Positions 22,821 through 33,799 of a stretch of DNA of 64,000 bases are shown here, piece after piece. Location: positions 36,233,501 through 36,297,500 of the forward strand of contig NW_026947507.1 of NCBI RefSeq assembly GCF_034190915.1. Reading direction: 5' to 3'. This DNA comes from Cavia porcellus (lineage: Eukaryota; Chordata; Mammalia; Rodentia; Caviidae). The notes beneath the pieces were generated by a model. It searched no databases. It was not told where the DNA came from and saw only the letters and a list, made by a program, of their open reading frames with translations. The translations under genes and the position numbers were made by a program. Position 1 is the first letter of the stretch. Each line of letters begins with the position of its first letter.

Positions 22821-24693
22821 TAGAAACTGTTCTTAAGGGACTGGAATAGCAATTCTAATCCAATAGCAATTCTAACCCGCTCTTAGACCTCTCTACTGAT
22901 GGAGTCTGCTATTTTGTTTTAAGTTCTTGTACTTTTAACTATAATTATCTCCAAAATTTTGATGACTTATGAGAAATATATAAAAATTAATCCATTATTT
23001 TTGACCAATGAAAAACCCAAATCATTACACATAGAGAGAAAATTTTATTGTATTTATAAAACCAGTCTGGCATCATTTCAATTAATTGGCAACTTGGGTA
23101 CACATATTATAGTATTTAGACAGGATAAAATCTCTCTGCCCAGGATAGGAGTTGGGCTTTTAGGCATAGCTAAAAGGAACGTGTAAAACAAAAAAAAAGC
23201 CATCCTAGTTGCAGTCTAAGGACTGTGGGAAATAGTGAGTCACTTGCCTTTCCAGTGACTCTTGCCGGCCGGGGTTGAATAGGAGAATGGAGAGACACAT
23301 GTCAGTGTTCCAAAGTAGGCTGGCTTCTTTTCCCCGTACAGTCATGATTACCTGAGGTCCTCTGTGGAGATGACAGTCCAGCCAAAGGGAAAAGGCAGAG
23401 AGCGCTGGACCAAAGGGTAAGATGGGTGTGAACTCTGGGGCCTCTGCCTCAGGGGGGCAATCCAACTTCCAAGGGTCACCTTTGCAACTTGGGCATGGCC
23501 CAGGGCATTTTCATTGCAGCTTCTTCTTTTTTTATTTAAAGAAAAAAAAAAGATAAAAAGGATAGAAACAATACAGAATTTCAGAAAACTAAACAGTGAG
23601 AAATCACCAGTCGAAAAATTACATACTGTTATCTTAGAAAGTTGCTCGGTTACAAAATTAAAGCATACGAAGTGATATTCAAACAATGACACTGCAAACA
23701 GTTCTGCTCAACAATCCAACAAGAACTTAGTAATATGGTTATCAATCCTACACACTTGTTTTTATCTTAAAGAGGGTAAGATTAAACATAACAAAACAGA
23801 ACAAAACAGTTTATAAGGAAACAATTTAAAGAAACATAGAATTCCAAGCAAGTCCACTGGAGATCTTCACTGTCTATCTTATTTTCTCCAGTTTTCTTCC
23901 AAATACTTGTTGCCATCTTCACACACATTGAATATATACTGAACATTATAGAACTAATCAAATCATTACAGGATGATGAAGGCTTTTTAGGTCTTCAAGA
24001 CCTGATTTTGGGGAAGTCAATAATGTATACCATAATGTTTCTCAGTCTCTTTGTAGTAGCAGTCTTTATCTTTATGTATGCTGAAATTGAAGATAAGAGA
24101 CTAATATCACTCTGAACAGTGAATGATAGTATTGCTAAATTTCATATCATAATGCTACAGAGCTAGCATTGGGTTTCTTAGTGTCTCTTCTTCAGAGCAT
24201 CCGTTCATTACATCGTGTATTATATAATCTATTCCCGTGAATAGTTTAGAAATTCTTCCCATGTGTGAATCTCAACATGTATATCTATCCTTTCTGTATT
24301 ATAGGGAAAAACAGATCAAAACAAGACAACAAAATAAATTCCTAGAAAAATATGAAATGAAAAAGACATATAAGACCAAAATATTAGGTGATCTACAGTA
24401 GTTACTATGCCTTCTCTTGTTATTTTCAATAGAATTGTTCACATCATCAGGCATAATATAATTGAACATAACATTACATAGCTATTTTAATAAAAACATA
24501 ACTTTGAAGATATTGTAGGACTTGAACGCAGTTAATAATAAAACTAGAATGTGTATCTTTTACATCTTGTCATCTTCAGAGTAGTTGTCTCTACTCTTAG
24601 ACTTGATACTATCAAGCATACCAAATTCGAATGAAATCAGTCAAGACTAAACAGCAGTCTAACAAACCAGCTTCAAATAAGATCAGTCATAGT

Positions 24694-24698
24694 AAGAC
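24694..24698. repeat. P1 target-site duplication, left
   Basis: AAGAC directly precedes the left LTR (first base 24699) and recurs directly after the right LTR. Confidence 0.9.
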
Positions 24699-25062
24699 TG
24701 ATAGAGTTATTTCCAAAAGATGAAAAATATTAACAAAAGATGAGAAATATAAAATAAAAAGCGGCCTTTATTCTGAGAACACGGAGAGAGATGACCGGCA
24801 CCCCACCGCTGGCGTCCAGCAATCTCTCCGGCGGACACGCGGCGTGGGGGCCTGTAAATAGCCTCGGTTTGGGGTGGAACCTAAGGCGGGCATTAGGGAT
24901 ACACAGGTAGCCCATTGGTCCTAGGTTTGGCGCCATATGTAAATTCCCAGGGGCGGGAAGATGGCGTCACAGGTAACTTCCTAGGGGCAGGGCAAGATGG
25001 GGCTTCCTGCTTCCGGTTGTGGCTTTCCTGGCTACAGTGTCCTGTCTGGGCCAAACCTTTCA
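24699..25062 (-). mobile_element. Provirus P1 3' LTR
   Basis: 364 bases bounded by TG...CA. On the minus strand it begins TGAAAGGTTTGGCCCAGAC and ends AACTCTATCA, with an AATAAAGG polyadenylation signal about 60 bases before the end. It differs from the 5' LTR by about five substitutions and one 6-base indel by eye. A GAAGATGGCG (YY1-like) motif lies next to a TGACGCC motif in U3. Confidence 0.92.
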
Positions 25063-26047
25063 TATCCCGTCTTATGATTATTATTATGAAAAGGGGCGAA
25101 AATTTCTCTCTTTAACTACTTCCTGCTGGCAAAGGGCGCTGTACTGGAGCCTAGGGGAGTCAACGGGATGAAGGTTGATGCCCAGGTAGACGCTGGTGCC
25201 AGGTGTTTTGGCCATGACAGCTTCACTGGTGAATGCACGTATGTCAGACTGGAAAAACAAAGAGACAAGATGTTATGAGGAGACATGGCACTGTCATATT
25301 AAGGACCCAGGTGAGGTAGAGGGAAAGGTGCCTTTGATTTAGACATATCATTCTATCAGGACCATGTTGAGGTAGAAACATTTCCACGGTAAGGCAGAAT
25401 TCTGAAAATTAAACGTGGGGTTAGGAGGAGTGGAGTTATGAGAGGTGATTACTCCCCCATCTGAAAGCATAAAAGTTAAGACGGTAGGTTGGTAAGGCTT
25501 GTCTCTGGTATGCATGATGTTGGAGTCTGTAGGCAATACTGTTAAAGAATCCTGCTGTAAAAATGATCATTAATAGCATGTAAGAAATTAGGAACCAAAG
25601 TGGATAACAAAACATGACTTAGCCTGTTAACTGTGGCTGCGAGGCCTTTGTGAGACGGAGACGGGTAGGCAACAGAAGATGAGGTGATTACGCAGAATGA
25701 TCAGATTTAGGGTTGGAAGGGCACCTCTTAGCCTGAGTGATGTGAAACCAGAATGGCAGTCTAGCAACTTTGATTTAGGCATGGGTCACTGTAACCTGGT
25801 TGTAGTCCTTGGAATGATTTGCTGTAACAGAACTTTAGCAAGTATGAGAAAGGCTTTTATGTATCCTGAAAAAGTATAAACCAAGTGAGAAGACAAAAAT
25901 GTATCTGTGAGTCTTGACTAGGGTTACCTGAGAAATTGGTGAATAAGATAGGAAGGGGGTGGTCTATATCACTGAGGAAGGGTCCACCAGCAACAACAGG
26001 TGTTGAGGCCTCAGTGTGTCTAAGTCAGCCTGTATAAAAGGCATTTT
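25063..26047 (-). other. P1 internal 3' part, no intact gene
   Basis: Homologous by eye to 46742-47900 in P2. Short frames such as 25348-25536 (minus) are shared with P2 (47028-47210) and contain a DKPxxPT...LSDGxIITSH pattern. They could be the start of an envelope gene, but I cannot confirm this. Confidence 0.45.
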
Positions 26048-26063
26048 AAGATTTAGGACTGGG

Positions 26064-26201
26064 GGGGGCTGGGGATTTAGCTCAGCGGCATAAGTGCCTG
26101 CCTTGCAAGCAGGCAGTCGTGAGTTTGATCCCTGGTACCGATAAAAATGAAAAAGACAAAAAAAAAAAAAAGAAAAAGACAAAAAAAAAAAAAAAAAAAA
26201 A
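26064..26201 (+). mobile_element. ID SINE inside P1
   Basis: A complete ID head with box A TTTAGCTCAGCGGC and box B GAGTTTGATCC, GGTACCGATAAAAATG and a long A-rich tail. It is flanked by the 16-base duplication AAGATTTAGGACTGGG (26048-26063 and 26202-26217), so it postdates the provirus. Confidence 0.95.
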
Positions 26202-26459
26202 AAGATTTAGGACTGGGACCTGCACAAAATAGGCCCTGTTTGTAAATGGCATAGGTTGACCATCAATACCATGTCATAGAGATTGATTTAATATAGCAAC
26301 CTGAATACTCAGGAAGAACTCTGTATATATGGCCTCTATGACCACAAATATAGAGAATGTCTTACCTGAGAGTTTTGTGTGACTTGGAATCTGAGATGGA
26401 CACCTTAAAGGGGGCTGTTGTTGCCCTGAACTTCCTCAGTCTTCAGCAGCGATTTTCTG

Positions 26460-26710
26460 TCGGTGACGAATTTGGCAGTGTCAACATTTCCTGTGAGGGC
26501 TAGGATGACTTACCCACTCTCTGGTGGCTAGGACAGTCCAGTAGCCCTGGAGTAAGATCTCAAAGAATGACAGGGTGGGGCATTTTCTTGCCCAGTATCT
26601 TCTGCTGCATTTGAGCGTGGTCCATGGAGGGGGCAGGCAGCTCCACCTTGTGTAGGTTTACCTGTCTCAGAACTCCAAGTGTCACAAGTGTTAAAAATAT
26701 GAAAAACCAT
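26460..26710 (-). pseudogene. P1 gag nucleocapsid-like remnant
   Basis: The minus-strand sequence aligns by eye with the P2 stretch at 48480-48700, where a zinc-knuckle pattern is readable. The P1 copy keeps the CTACACAAGGTGGAGCTGCC lead-in, but the knuckle is degraded. Nucleocapsid normally packages genomic RNA. Here it is separated from capsid by unrelated sequence. Confidence 0.5.
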
Positions 26711-26759
26711 ATTAAGATCTCTCTAAGGTTTGAAGGTCAAGTTTTGCCTTTTTGTTTGG

Positions 26760-27269
26760 GATTTGGACTATGGTAGAATTAAGTAAGTATGCAGGAATTT
26801 AATATTGGCATTTTGGATTAGAGAGCAGGCTTTATCTGGATGGCATATCGCTTTTTTTTATAGGGTGACACGTAGAATTAACAAAGCTTTAGTCTGCCAA
26901 ACAAGGCTTTAATGGAAATGTTTTGCAGTAAAGGTTTAGCAATCTTATGAATAAATCTATCAAAACTGATCTAATACTGTCAAATTCTGAACACATTTAC
27001 TTTTAAAGTTGTTATTTGCAGTAGTATGAACCAAGACAAATAAAATAAAACTTTGAAGAAAACCCTTGTCTTGAAATAGAGCTAGTGGTTCCCAGCAAAA
27101 AGGAATTTATAACCTTAGTTGTTAAACAGGAGATTGGTGAAGGCTTTGATTGATAAACAAGGCTGGTAAAATTATCAGGTGGCCAATAACCTTGATTAAA
27201 TGGTTTGAGAATTGTAATAAAAAAGCATCTTTTGAGTGGAGCCAAATTGTAAAAAAAAGCATGCCTGAG
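26760..27269 (-). other. P1 segment between capsid and nucleocapsid, env-like edge
   Basis: Its left part (26760-26830) aligns with the P2 env-tail-like stretch at 48815-48880, and its right part (27085-27215) aligns with P2 49800-50010. The middle is AT-rich and unassigned. Confidence 0.45.
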
Positions 27270-27510
27270 CAGAGCCTCTGAGCTGCTGTTTCGCGGTGCT
27301 CCAGCAGAGCACGCCCAGTGGGTGGGGCAAGCGCTGGGATGTAGCGCGCAGGGGCGGGCTCGGACTGCCCCGGAAATGTGTAAGGTGGCAGCAGCGACGA
27401 CGGTGCACAGGGGAGGGAGGGGCTGGGACGGTGCATGGGGGAGGGGCTGGGAGGCGGCCTGACACAGCGCGCAAAGCTGGAACTGCTTGCAGGGCTCGAG
27501 GATTAGAAAG
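27270..27510. other. GC-rich segment inside P1
   Basis: A CpG-rich block (GGGGCGGGCTCGG, GCAGCGACGACGG, GGAGGGGCTGGGA repeats) replaces gag just after the capsid major-homology region. It has no counterpart that I can see in P2. Confidence 0.5.
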
Positions 27511-28981
27511 CCAATTTAGGAACACAGCTGGGTTTTGATTAGCCTCCTGGACCTGTTTTAAAAGTTTGTTATAGTTAATATGCTTGTCCTGCTCTGGCAC
27601 AGCTATAGGCCTAGAGTCATTACCAGCAGTGTTTACCTCATGTCTGTGATCAGCTTTTTCTCGAACTGCTTGCCACAGCTGATTCCATTCTTGTGAGATG
27701 AGAGAGGTATCTAGAATCACATAAACATCCTTAAAACGTAAATCATAACAATTAGTAATGAATTCAAATTGCCTGATATAATTCTGTGGGTCAACAGAAA
27801 AGCTACCTAATTTATGGGCAATCTGGGATAGATCAGAAAGGGAAAAAGGCACATGGATGTTAACAAGTCCCTCGGGGCCAGCTTGCTCCCGAAGCGGTAG
27901 CAGAGCCTGAGGAGATTCCGGAGCAGAGGGCCATTGAGCAGCCATCCTTCTGGTAGGCGCATGTGAGCAATCATCTGTAGAGCGGCTACAGAGCTGCTGC
28001 CGGTCACCCTGGGAAACACAGGCAGATGGCGTCTCACTGTGTGCCTTGCAGCGAGAGGACTGCTGTCGGCAGCACAATGAAGCATCATGTGCACTGCAAC
28101 AGGGCGGCTGTTGCAGTTCACAAGAGGAGCCACAAGGAGACGCCTGTTGACAGTGAGGGTCCTGGAAACATGGCGGCACCCTGTCACGTGACCCAAAACA
28201 TGGCGGCGCCTGGGAACATGGCGGCACCATGCCACGTGGCAGAGGGTTGCAACATGGCGACTGTTCCCCGCACAAGCTGGAACAATCACACGACCTGCTG
28301 GAAGGACATAGCGACCGAGACCTAGTATGGTGGGCGTGCGGTGAGAATGCTGTAGGGGATACAGAATTCTCAGGAGAGGAAGTCGGAGACTGCGAGGAAG
28401 CGCTAACAGAGGGATTAAAGCTGTTGGGAGAGTTATGGGTCCCGGAAGGCAGAGAGGGAGATGATCGCACAGCGGGAGGTATCTGCTACAGAGAGGGATT
28501 AGAGCTGCTGGGAGAATCAGGCATAGGGGGAGGGTGGCCCGGTGGGAGGTAACGGCAGGGAACGAGTTTGGTGGTAGGCAGGTGGCAGCCGGGAAAACAC
28601 CGGAGGAACGTCCTCAAGCGAATCCTGAGGGCAGGGTGGAAAAGTTTGCGGCGCGGTAGAGTTAGCTAAAAGTATCTCAGCGGGAGCACAAGACTTAATG
28701 AGAGATGGGCGTGTTCTCAGAATAAGAAAGGCTTGGACATAAGGGAGTTCTAATAACTTGTTGCCAGATTGACAAAAATCATACAAGTTCCTGAGAATGC
28801 AGGGGTCAAATGTTCCTTGCTGAGGCCAAGGCTTGCCGATAAGCGGGTAGGTTGGCCAGACCTCCTGGCAGTAAAAAGTTAGTTGTTTAGTTTTTATGGT
28901 ACCTTTAATTTTTAGAGTACGTAAATTGGAAATTAGGCATCGTAAAGGCGTCTTTTGGGAGTTAGAAAATACGTTCCCCAT
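27511..28981 (-). pseudogene. P1 gag (matrix and capsid part), frameshifted
   Basis: Gag forms the retroviral particle. The start codon at 28981-28979 opens MGNVFS, with Gly2 suited for myristoylation, and continues into a matrix-like domain containing a PTYPLIGKPWPQQGTF segment. That frame stops at 28517. Another frame carries a proline/cysteine-rich linker (about 28000-28300) and then capsid, recognisable from VPFSLSDLSQI and the major-homology-like NQNPAVFLNWL near 27520. Downstream the frame runs into the unrelated GC-rich block. The Cys-rich linker is unusual for gag and coincides with a tandem DNA repeat. Confidence 0.8.
28166..28260 (+). promoter_or_regulatory. Tandem YY1-like and E-box motif cluster
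   Basis: AACATGGCGGC-type motifs occur at 28166-28177, 28196-28207 and 28215-28225, with a weaker fourth (AACATGGCGA) at 28251-28260. CACGTG E-boxes lie at 28185-28190 and 28233-28238. Such motifs bind YY1 and USF/MYC-type factors in known promoters; activity here is inference. Confidence 0.55.
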
Positions 28982-29522
28982 GACTGATTCAGGCAAGAAA
29001 AAAAACCGGAGGTCCAGAAAAAGTCGTCACTTATTTGTGGTACCACGCGGCAGCTACGGTTCCAAAAACTCGTATACTCCAGTCGTCACTGAGAGATTTA
29101 CGAATGGAGTCTACGTGGGGTCAGTAACAGTTTTGCCCGTGAAAGCACAAGGCTTTAAGGGAAGTGAGGCATTCTTTCAGTGTGAGCGGTCCCAAAAATC
29201 TCTGCTTTGGGCTATCTGAACCCAAAGAACGTGAGAGATTTTGTGGGCGCAGGTTTGCCCAGAAAGAACCCTATCCTGGGCAGTCCTAAGGACGTGAAAA
29301 TGCACAGACCCACGCAGATGGGGAGAACATTCCACTGGGGCTGCCCAGTGCGAAAAGTTCCCCGGGGAGTGCTCACCTGAAATCAGTCTGGCCGATGCGG
29401 AGTGCAGGCGGCTGGCGACAGGAACGTCTCGGGAGAGGAAAAAGCTCGGGATTAATCCAGGATGTTATCTGGTTATCGGTTAGAAGACTTTGGGTATGTG
29501 GCCCAAGAGTCAGTTGCCTGCC
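28982..29522 (-). other. P1 5' leader
   Basis: Non-coding leader between primer site and gag start. It contains a consensus splice donor (see 29371-29379) and is probably where packaging signals lay. Confidence 0.6.
29371..29379 (-). promoter_or_regulatory. P1 leader splice donor
   Basis: The minus strand reads TCAGGTGAGC, a strong donor consensus. P2 has the equivalent CAGGTGAGCT at 51018-51027. Confidence 0.55.
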
Positions 29523-29540
29523 GATCGAGTCACGGCACCA
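29523..29540 (-). promoter_or_regulatory. P1 primer-binding site, tRNA-His type
   Basis: Two bases after the 5' LTR the minus strand reads TGGTGCCGTGACTCGATC. This is complementary to the histidine tRNA 3' end (GAGTCACGGCACCA) except near its far end. Confidence 0.85.
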
Positions 29541-29542
29541 AA

Positions 29543-29912
29543 TGATAGAGTTATTCCCAAAAGATGAAAAATATTAACAAAAGATGAGAAATATAAAATA
29601 AAAAGCGGCCTTTATTCTGAGAACACGGAGAGAGATGACCGGCACCCCACCACTGGCGTCCGGCGATCTCTCCGGCGGACACGCGGCGTGGGGGCCTGTA
29701 AATAGCCTCGGTTTGGGGTGGAACCTAAGGCGGGCATTAGGGATACACAGGTAGCCCATTGGTCCTAGGTTTGGTGCCATATGTAAATTCCCAGGGGCGG
29801 GAAGATGGCGATGGCGTCACAGGTAACTTCCTAGGGGCAGGGCAAGATGGGGCTTCCTGCTTCCGGTTGTGGCTTTCCTGGCTACAGTGTCCTGTCTGGG
29901 CCAAACCTTTCA
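29543..29912 (-). mobile_element. Provirus P1 5' LTR
   Basis: 370 bases, TG...CA. The 6-base length difference from the 3' LTR comes from a GATGGC duplication in the YY1-like/CRE-like zone near 29805-29820. It is followed at 29913-29917 by the AAGAC target duplicate. Confidence 0.92.
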
Positions 29913-30654
29913 AAGACAATGTAAGTAATACAGGGTTTCAGTGTAAGTTAATAGGAAATTAAAGATAGTTACCATAGTATAACCTGCTATTTTGGGGTTA
30001 GCTGTCTGTGCCCTCAAATCTAATCTGAGTAGACAGACCGGAACAAAATATAATCAAACTAAACAGAGCGATAAGACTACTGTGACTTTTAAATCCTGAT
30101 ACACTATTAACAATATCCTCTGCCTTCCTTTTTTAGACAATTCCTCCCCTTTCCCTTTCTCAGGATGCTTTGTATATTTTGGGTCCCATTAGCTCCTTTA
30201 GTTTTTAGACTAGGGGGCCAATCTGTTATCTATCTGAGTGCTGCTGAACCTTTTTACCCCTGAGCTTGATCTTGAGCTGTACTCCTTTACTTACAAAGTC
30301 ACAGCTTCCAGCTGTGTAGTTCTACACTGCCCCAAAGTGTCATAGCTTTCCAGTCTATCTGCGGCTGCTGGATGAGTTGTCCCTATTTCTCTCTGGTTTC
30401 CTGTTACATATAGCATTGTTTTCTCATATTTGACTCTCAGTTTATTAACCCTCTTTCAGGTTGAGTATATTTCCTATTCAGAGCATCTCGATGGATCCTA
30501 TCTCTTGATCTATTCTGCCTGTGCTTCTTTTTGTTAGTGTATCATGGCCATCTATATTAGCGATTATAGCCCACCTTCTCTGCCTCATGTCTGCTAGTCT
30601 ATTTTTCTGCTATTTATTTGTCCACTTCACTCCTTCATTCCACATCTGCCCCAT

Positions 30655-30870
30655 TCATTGAGGCCTCTCTGCCACTGTTGCTGAATCCTGATAGTTTTTC
30701 CTCTCTCTCTCTGGAATGTGCTTCAGTATTTTTTGTAGGGTTGGGTTGGTGCCATGAACTCCCACGGTTCCTCCTTGTCTTGAGGTGGCCTGGCTTTTGG
30801 CAGCTGTCACAGGTGAGGTTGGTAGTTGTTGAACTCTTCTTGGATCCCTGAGAACCAGACTTAGGCTCAA
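30655..30870 (-). pseudogene. HAL1 ORF1 C-terminal fragment
   Basis: The minus-strand frame ends NPTLQKILKHIPERE...VAERPQ, the same ORF1p carboxy end as at 1990. It is truncated upstream, where the ID SINE and ERV gag begin. Confidence 0.75.
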
Positions 30871-30883
30871 TTTCTTTCTTTCT

Positions 30884-30970
30884 TTCTTTTCTTATCGATA
30901 CCAGGGATCGAACTCACAACCGCCTGCTTGCAAGGCAGGTGCTTATGCCGCTGAGTTAAATCCCCAGCCC
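30884..30970 (-). mobile_element. ID SINE
   Basis: A (TTTC)n tail, ATCGATACCAGGGATCGAAC and GAGTTAAATCCCCAGCCC. GGCTCAATTTCTTT flanks both sides as a target duplication. Confidence 0.9.
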
Positions 30971-30974
30971 TGGC

Positions 30975-32640
30975 TCAATTTCTTTTAAAGCCATAACAAA
31001 GGCAGCTGCTTTCTCTTGGTCTCTGGTTTCTCCCCTTGGCATCTTCCTAGTCCCAGTTACAAACCACTGAGAAAGAGGTTTTTACTAAAGTATTGAGTGA
31101 GCTATTTTAAGCAAAAAGGCCATCTTTTGCAGCTTTTTTCCAACATCTGAGGCTGACTGGGTAATAAACTTGTCTTAAGCCATGGGTGGTGGCTCATGCC
31201 TGTAATCCCAGTATTTGGGAGGCCGAGGCAGGAAGATCACTGCAGTTCAAGGCCAGTATGAGCTTGAACTTTGTAACCCAGGGGAAACCCTGTCTCAGGA
31301 AGCATAACCTGTCCTTCTACTGAATCATGAGTTAAAGATACATGTTTTACCAATGCCTCTTGCAAATAGTCTAAGAAGGCAGAGGGGTTTTCATCTTTTT
31401 CCTGATAAATAGTTGACAATTTGGCATAATTAGAAGGGTTGATTTTTGTCCTTAGACCTTCAAGAATACACACTTGAAAATGTCTCCTACCCCATACGCC
31501 TGTCTGGCAGTTAGGCCAGGGGTCTTGGGTAGGGACTTCTTTGGCCCCAGTGGAACTAGTTGTTCCCAGATTATCTATTGTCTGACTGTCTAAAGTTACC
31601 AACATAATATCCCTCCCCAATGCAATAGCAGCTTATAACACTGCTTATCTCTCATTAGAAGTCAATGCTTGATTTAAGGTTAACATTACATCACTCCAGT
31701 GTGGCCTATAAGTCTGAGTAAATCCTCTAAAGTTCTCAATGTACTTATCAGGATGCTCTGAAAATTTTTCTAGATCTAACTTGATCTGTTTTAGGTCTTT
31801 GAGAGGAAGAGATATAAACCTGGGTGGACTTACATGGATTATAATTATACTTTGAGTATAAATAAGAATTACTTCTTAATGTAAAGAAAGTTTGAACATA
31901 ACACAATTCTGACCATTTTCTTTCTTCCCTGCAGTAGTTTTCTAGCTGTAAAAGATCATCATAATTAATACTTCCCTTTGCATTCCATTTAGGCTCTAGA
32001 AGATAGGTAGGCCATGTGCAGGTGCAGAAAAATATGAATTGCTGTCTTTCAGATGTGAGAATTGAACATTTTCCAGTGCTTAAGTGTACATTCCAAAGAA
32101 GTAAGAGATTTTGACATTGATCTTCCTATCCGAAATGCAAACAGTAAGAATCGGCCATCCCATTAAATTTTTATTTGATTTTTTTATGCCCTCAAATAAA
32201 CTCCACTCCAGCACAGGTGGATGCCATCTGGAGAAGGACCAGAAGATAAATCTGAGCAGTCTATCTGCTGAAACTGGTGCGTAATTTTATCTTCCCAGGA
32301 AATTCATGTATCCACTCCTGCGGTTTTTTTTTATAAGCACGTTACAATTGATCTCAACTGTAACAACCATCTTCAGAAAAGCATTGCTTAGCCTTAAACC
32401 ATTAGTTTCTAGTTCTTTGAAAGAAGGTGCAAATACTAAAAAAAAAAAACAATAGTGAAAGTAGTCAGAGTGCTTCTCTGCCTACAGAGGAGATCATCTG
32501 TAGAGACAGCTACAGACAGGTAAAAATAACCCAGAGAAAAGTCCCACCCTGGGCCCTAGGGTGAACAAGCCTCTAAAACATTCCTGTCACCTATCTAACC
32601 ACCTCGGTAGCCTTTTCTAGCAGCAAAACAAGGCTATGCC
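30975..32640 (-). pseudogene. ERV gag remnant (matrix to capsid)
   Basis: Reading the minus strand, a matrix-like WPTYLLEPKWNAKGS segment near 32000 is followed by capsid (KDLKQIKLDLEKFSEHPDKYI near 31780). The open frame 31620-31237 has EGLRTKINPSNYAKLSTIY and the major-homology-like EKDENPSAFL. A B1 SINE (31175-31312) cuts capsid, and the reading resumes beyond it. It is related to gammaretroviruses and distinct from P1/P2 gag. It probably belongs with the env relic at 20.9 kb. It is not functional. Confidence 0.7.
31175..31312 (+). mobile_element. B1 SINE inside ERV gag
   Basis: GGTGGTGGCTCATGCCTGTA, TTGGGAGGCCGAGGCAGGAA and a CCCTGTCTCAGGAAG end identify a plus-strand B1. Confidence 0.85.
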
Positions 32641-33697
32641 TTTAATCCATTTTAAAATTTTTATATCTCTCAACCTCACAGGTTAAACTTATATTCATTG
32701 TCTAGCAATCACAATTCACATTTTGAAAGCATATATATTAGCCTTTTACATGCACAACAAAACAAAAGTCTGGCTGAAATCTTTCTCATTCTGCTAGCCC
32801 ATGTAAGACACAAATGTAAGCTCTTGCCCTCACAGTGGTTTTCCTCTGTGAAAGGCAAGTGTTTGTTGCAAACTGCCTCAGTCTAATTTCTGGAGAGTAG
32901 GGCAGTCTAAGGACAAGGTGGTTTTCAAGTGAACTCCCAACAAGTTGGAGAAAAATTTGAGTTGCTAACTTAGTTGTAAAGAGAAAAATACAATTGGTAA
33001 GTGGAGATTTTTCTGTGTTGGGAACCAGTTTCTACCTAGGAACCTTTGGGTGTTCACCAGAGAGTAGCCCTGGCCATGACCCTTCAGTTGTTCTCAGTTT
33101 CTGATGACCCACACAACCAGAGATCAGTCTCCCGAAAGCAATTCGGCTGCCTATCTGGTCAGTGTTCAATAGGGCTGCACCAAAAGATGCTGGGGAAATC
33201 TGTCCTCTGCCCCTGCACATAAATGATAATTAGACCTAGGAGGGGAGAGAAAAGGTTGGAGATCCTCCCTCAGGGTAAAGTGTTTTGGTCCCTTCAGTGC
33301 GGTGCTTTGGAAATAGCTCCTTCTGTTGTGGGAAACTTCTCAGACTGAAAGGGTCTTCGTACTGAGGAGACGAGAAGGCAGCATTTAATGTTTATGCCAG
33401 CAGACTGTTGCCAGATCATTCCAGCAACAGCACTGATTTTACAAAGAGCTTAGTTTATATAGCGTTTAGAAGCAGAAAGTACAAAGCAAGTGACAATACT
33501 TTGCATAACTGGTTACACTGAGGCCTATATTGACAAGCAGGCTAGTCTTGAACAGATTTGTTGAAAAAGGAATTTTTATCATATATAGAAACATTCTGGG
33601 AACAAGGGAAGGGTCCCTTACAGGGTGAGCAGAGTTAAAGGTGTCCTAGACCAGCACAGGGTGCCTGAAGGCATAGACAGTTGCTCTGACTCAGTTC
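32641..33697. other. ERV leader / candidate 5' LTR area
   Basis: Lies upstream of the gag remnant on the minus strand. A reversed ATTAAA near 33386 and an LTR-like GC-mixed tract at 33240-33400 suggest an LTR, but I found neither clean ends nor a primer site matching a tRNA I know. Confidence 0.35.
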
Positions 33698-33799
33698 TTT
33701 TTTTTTGTCTTTTGTGTTTTTATCGGTACCAGGGCTCGAACTCACAACTGCCTGCTTGCAAGGCAGGCACCTATGCCGCTGAGCTAAATCCCCAGCCCT
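33698..33799 (-). mobile_element. ID SINE
   Basis: A near-consensus reversed ID flanked by ACTCAGTTCTT on both sides. Confidence 0.9.

Larger units (their letters stand above)
20262..23520 (-). mobile_element. ERV remnant: 3' LTR, polypurine tract and env part
   Basis: Minus-strand gammaretrovirus-like material. The candidate 3' LTR covers about 20262-20840, with a reversed AATAAA at about 20269-20274 (TTTATT on the plus strand). A polypurine tract follows at 20841-20853. The env transmembrane end is at 20970-21130. It is interrupted by a HAL1-like element (21308-22440) and an ID SINE (22721-22820). The gag part of what may be the same ERV is at 31000-32640. Confidence 0.6.
24699..29912 (-). 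mobile_element. Provirus P1, non-autonomous class I ERV with tRNA-His-type primer site
   Basis: A 5.2-kb provirus with two LTRs, a primer site, a leader with splice donor, matrix and capsid coding parts of gag, a nucleocapsid-like stretch and little else. No reverse-transcriptase block is visible. Pol and most of env are missing, so it must have depended on helper proteins. It is inserted in a HAL1 3' region, with AAGAC duplicated. An ID SINE sits inside at 26064-26201. Confidence 0.88.
23521..30870 (-). mobile_element. HAL1-like element split by provirus P1
   Basis: The 3' region runs from a T-rich end at 23521 to 24693 and resumes at 29918 after the provirus. It ends with a fragment of ORF1 C-terminus (30655-30870). 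The join CAGTCATAGTAAGAC / AATGTAAGTAATACAGGG lines up with the uninterrupted paralogue at about 1276-1310, which shows the pre-insertion order. Confidence 0.75.

Noticed and set aside
25964..26182. Open frame with YRYQGSNSRLPACKAGTYAAEL, repeated at 14605-14826 and 33625-33927
   Set aside because: This peptide is the translation of the ID SINE on its antisense strand. It recurs wherever an ID lies, so it is not a protein family.
27296..27538. 80-codon plus-strand frame in GC-rich DNA
   Set aside because: It is antisense to P1, overlaps the junction of gag and an unrelated block, and has no domain features.
33171..33182. AGGGCTGCACCA as a primer-binding site for the outer ERV
   Set aside because: It ends in the CCA complement, but the rest does not match any tRNA 3' end I know, and the flanking LTR end is unclear.
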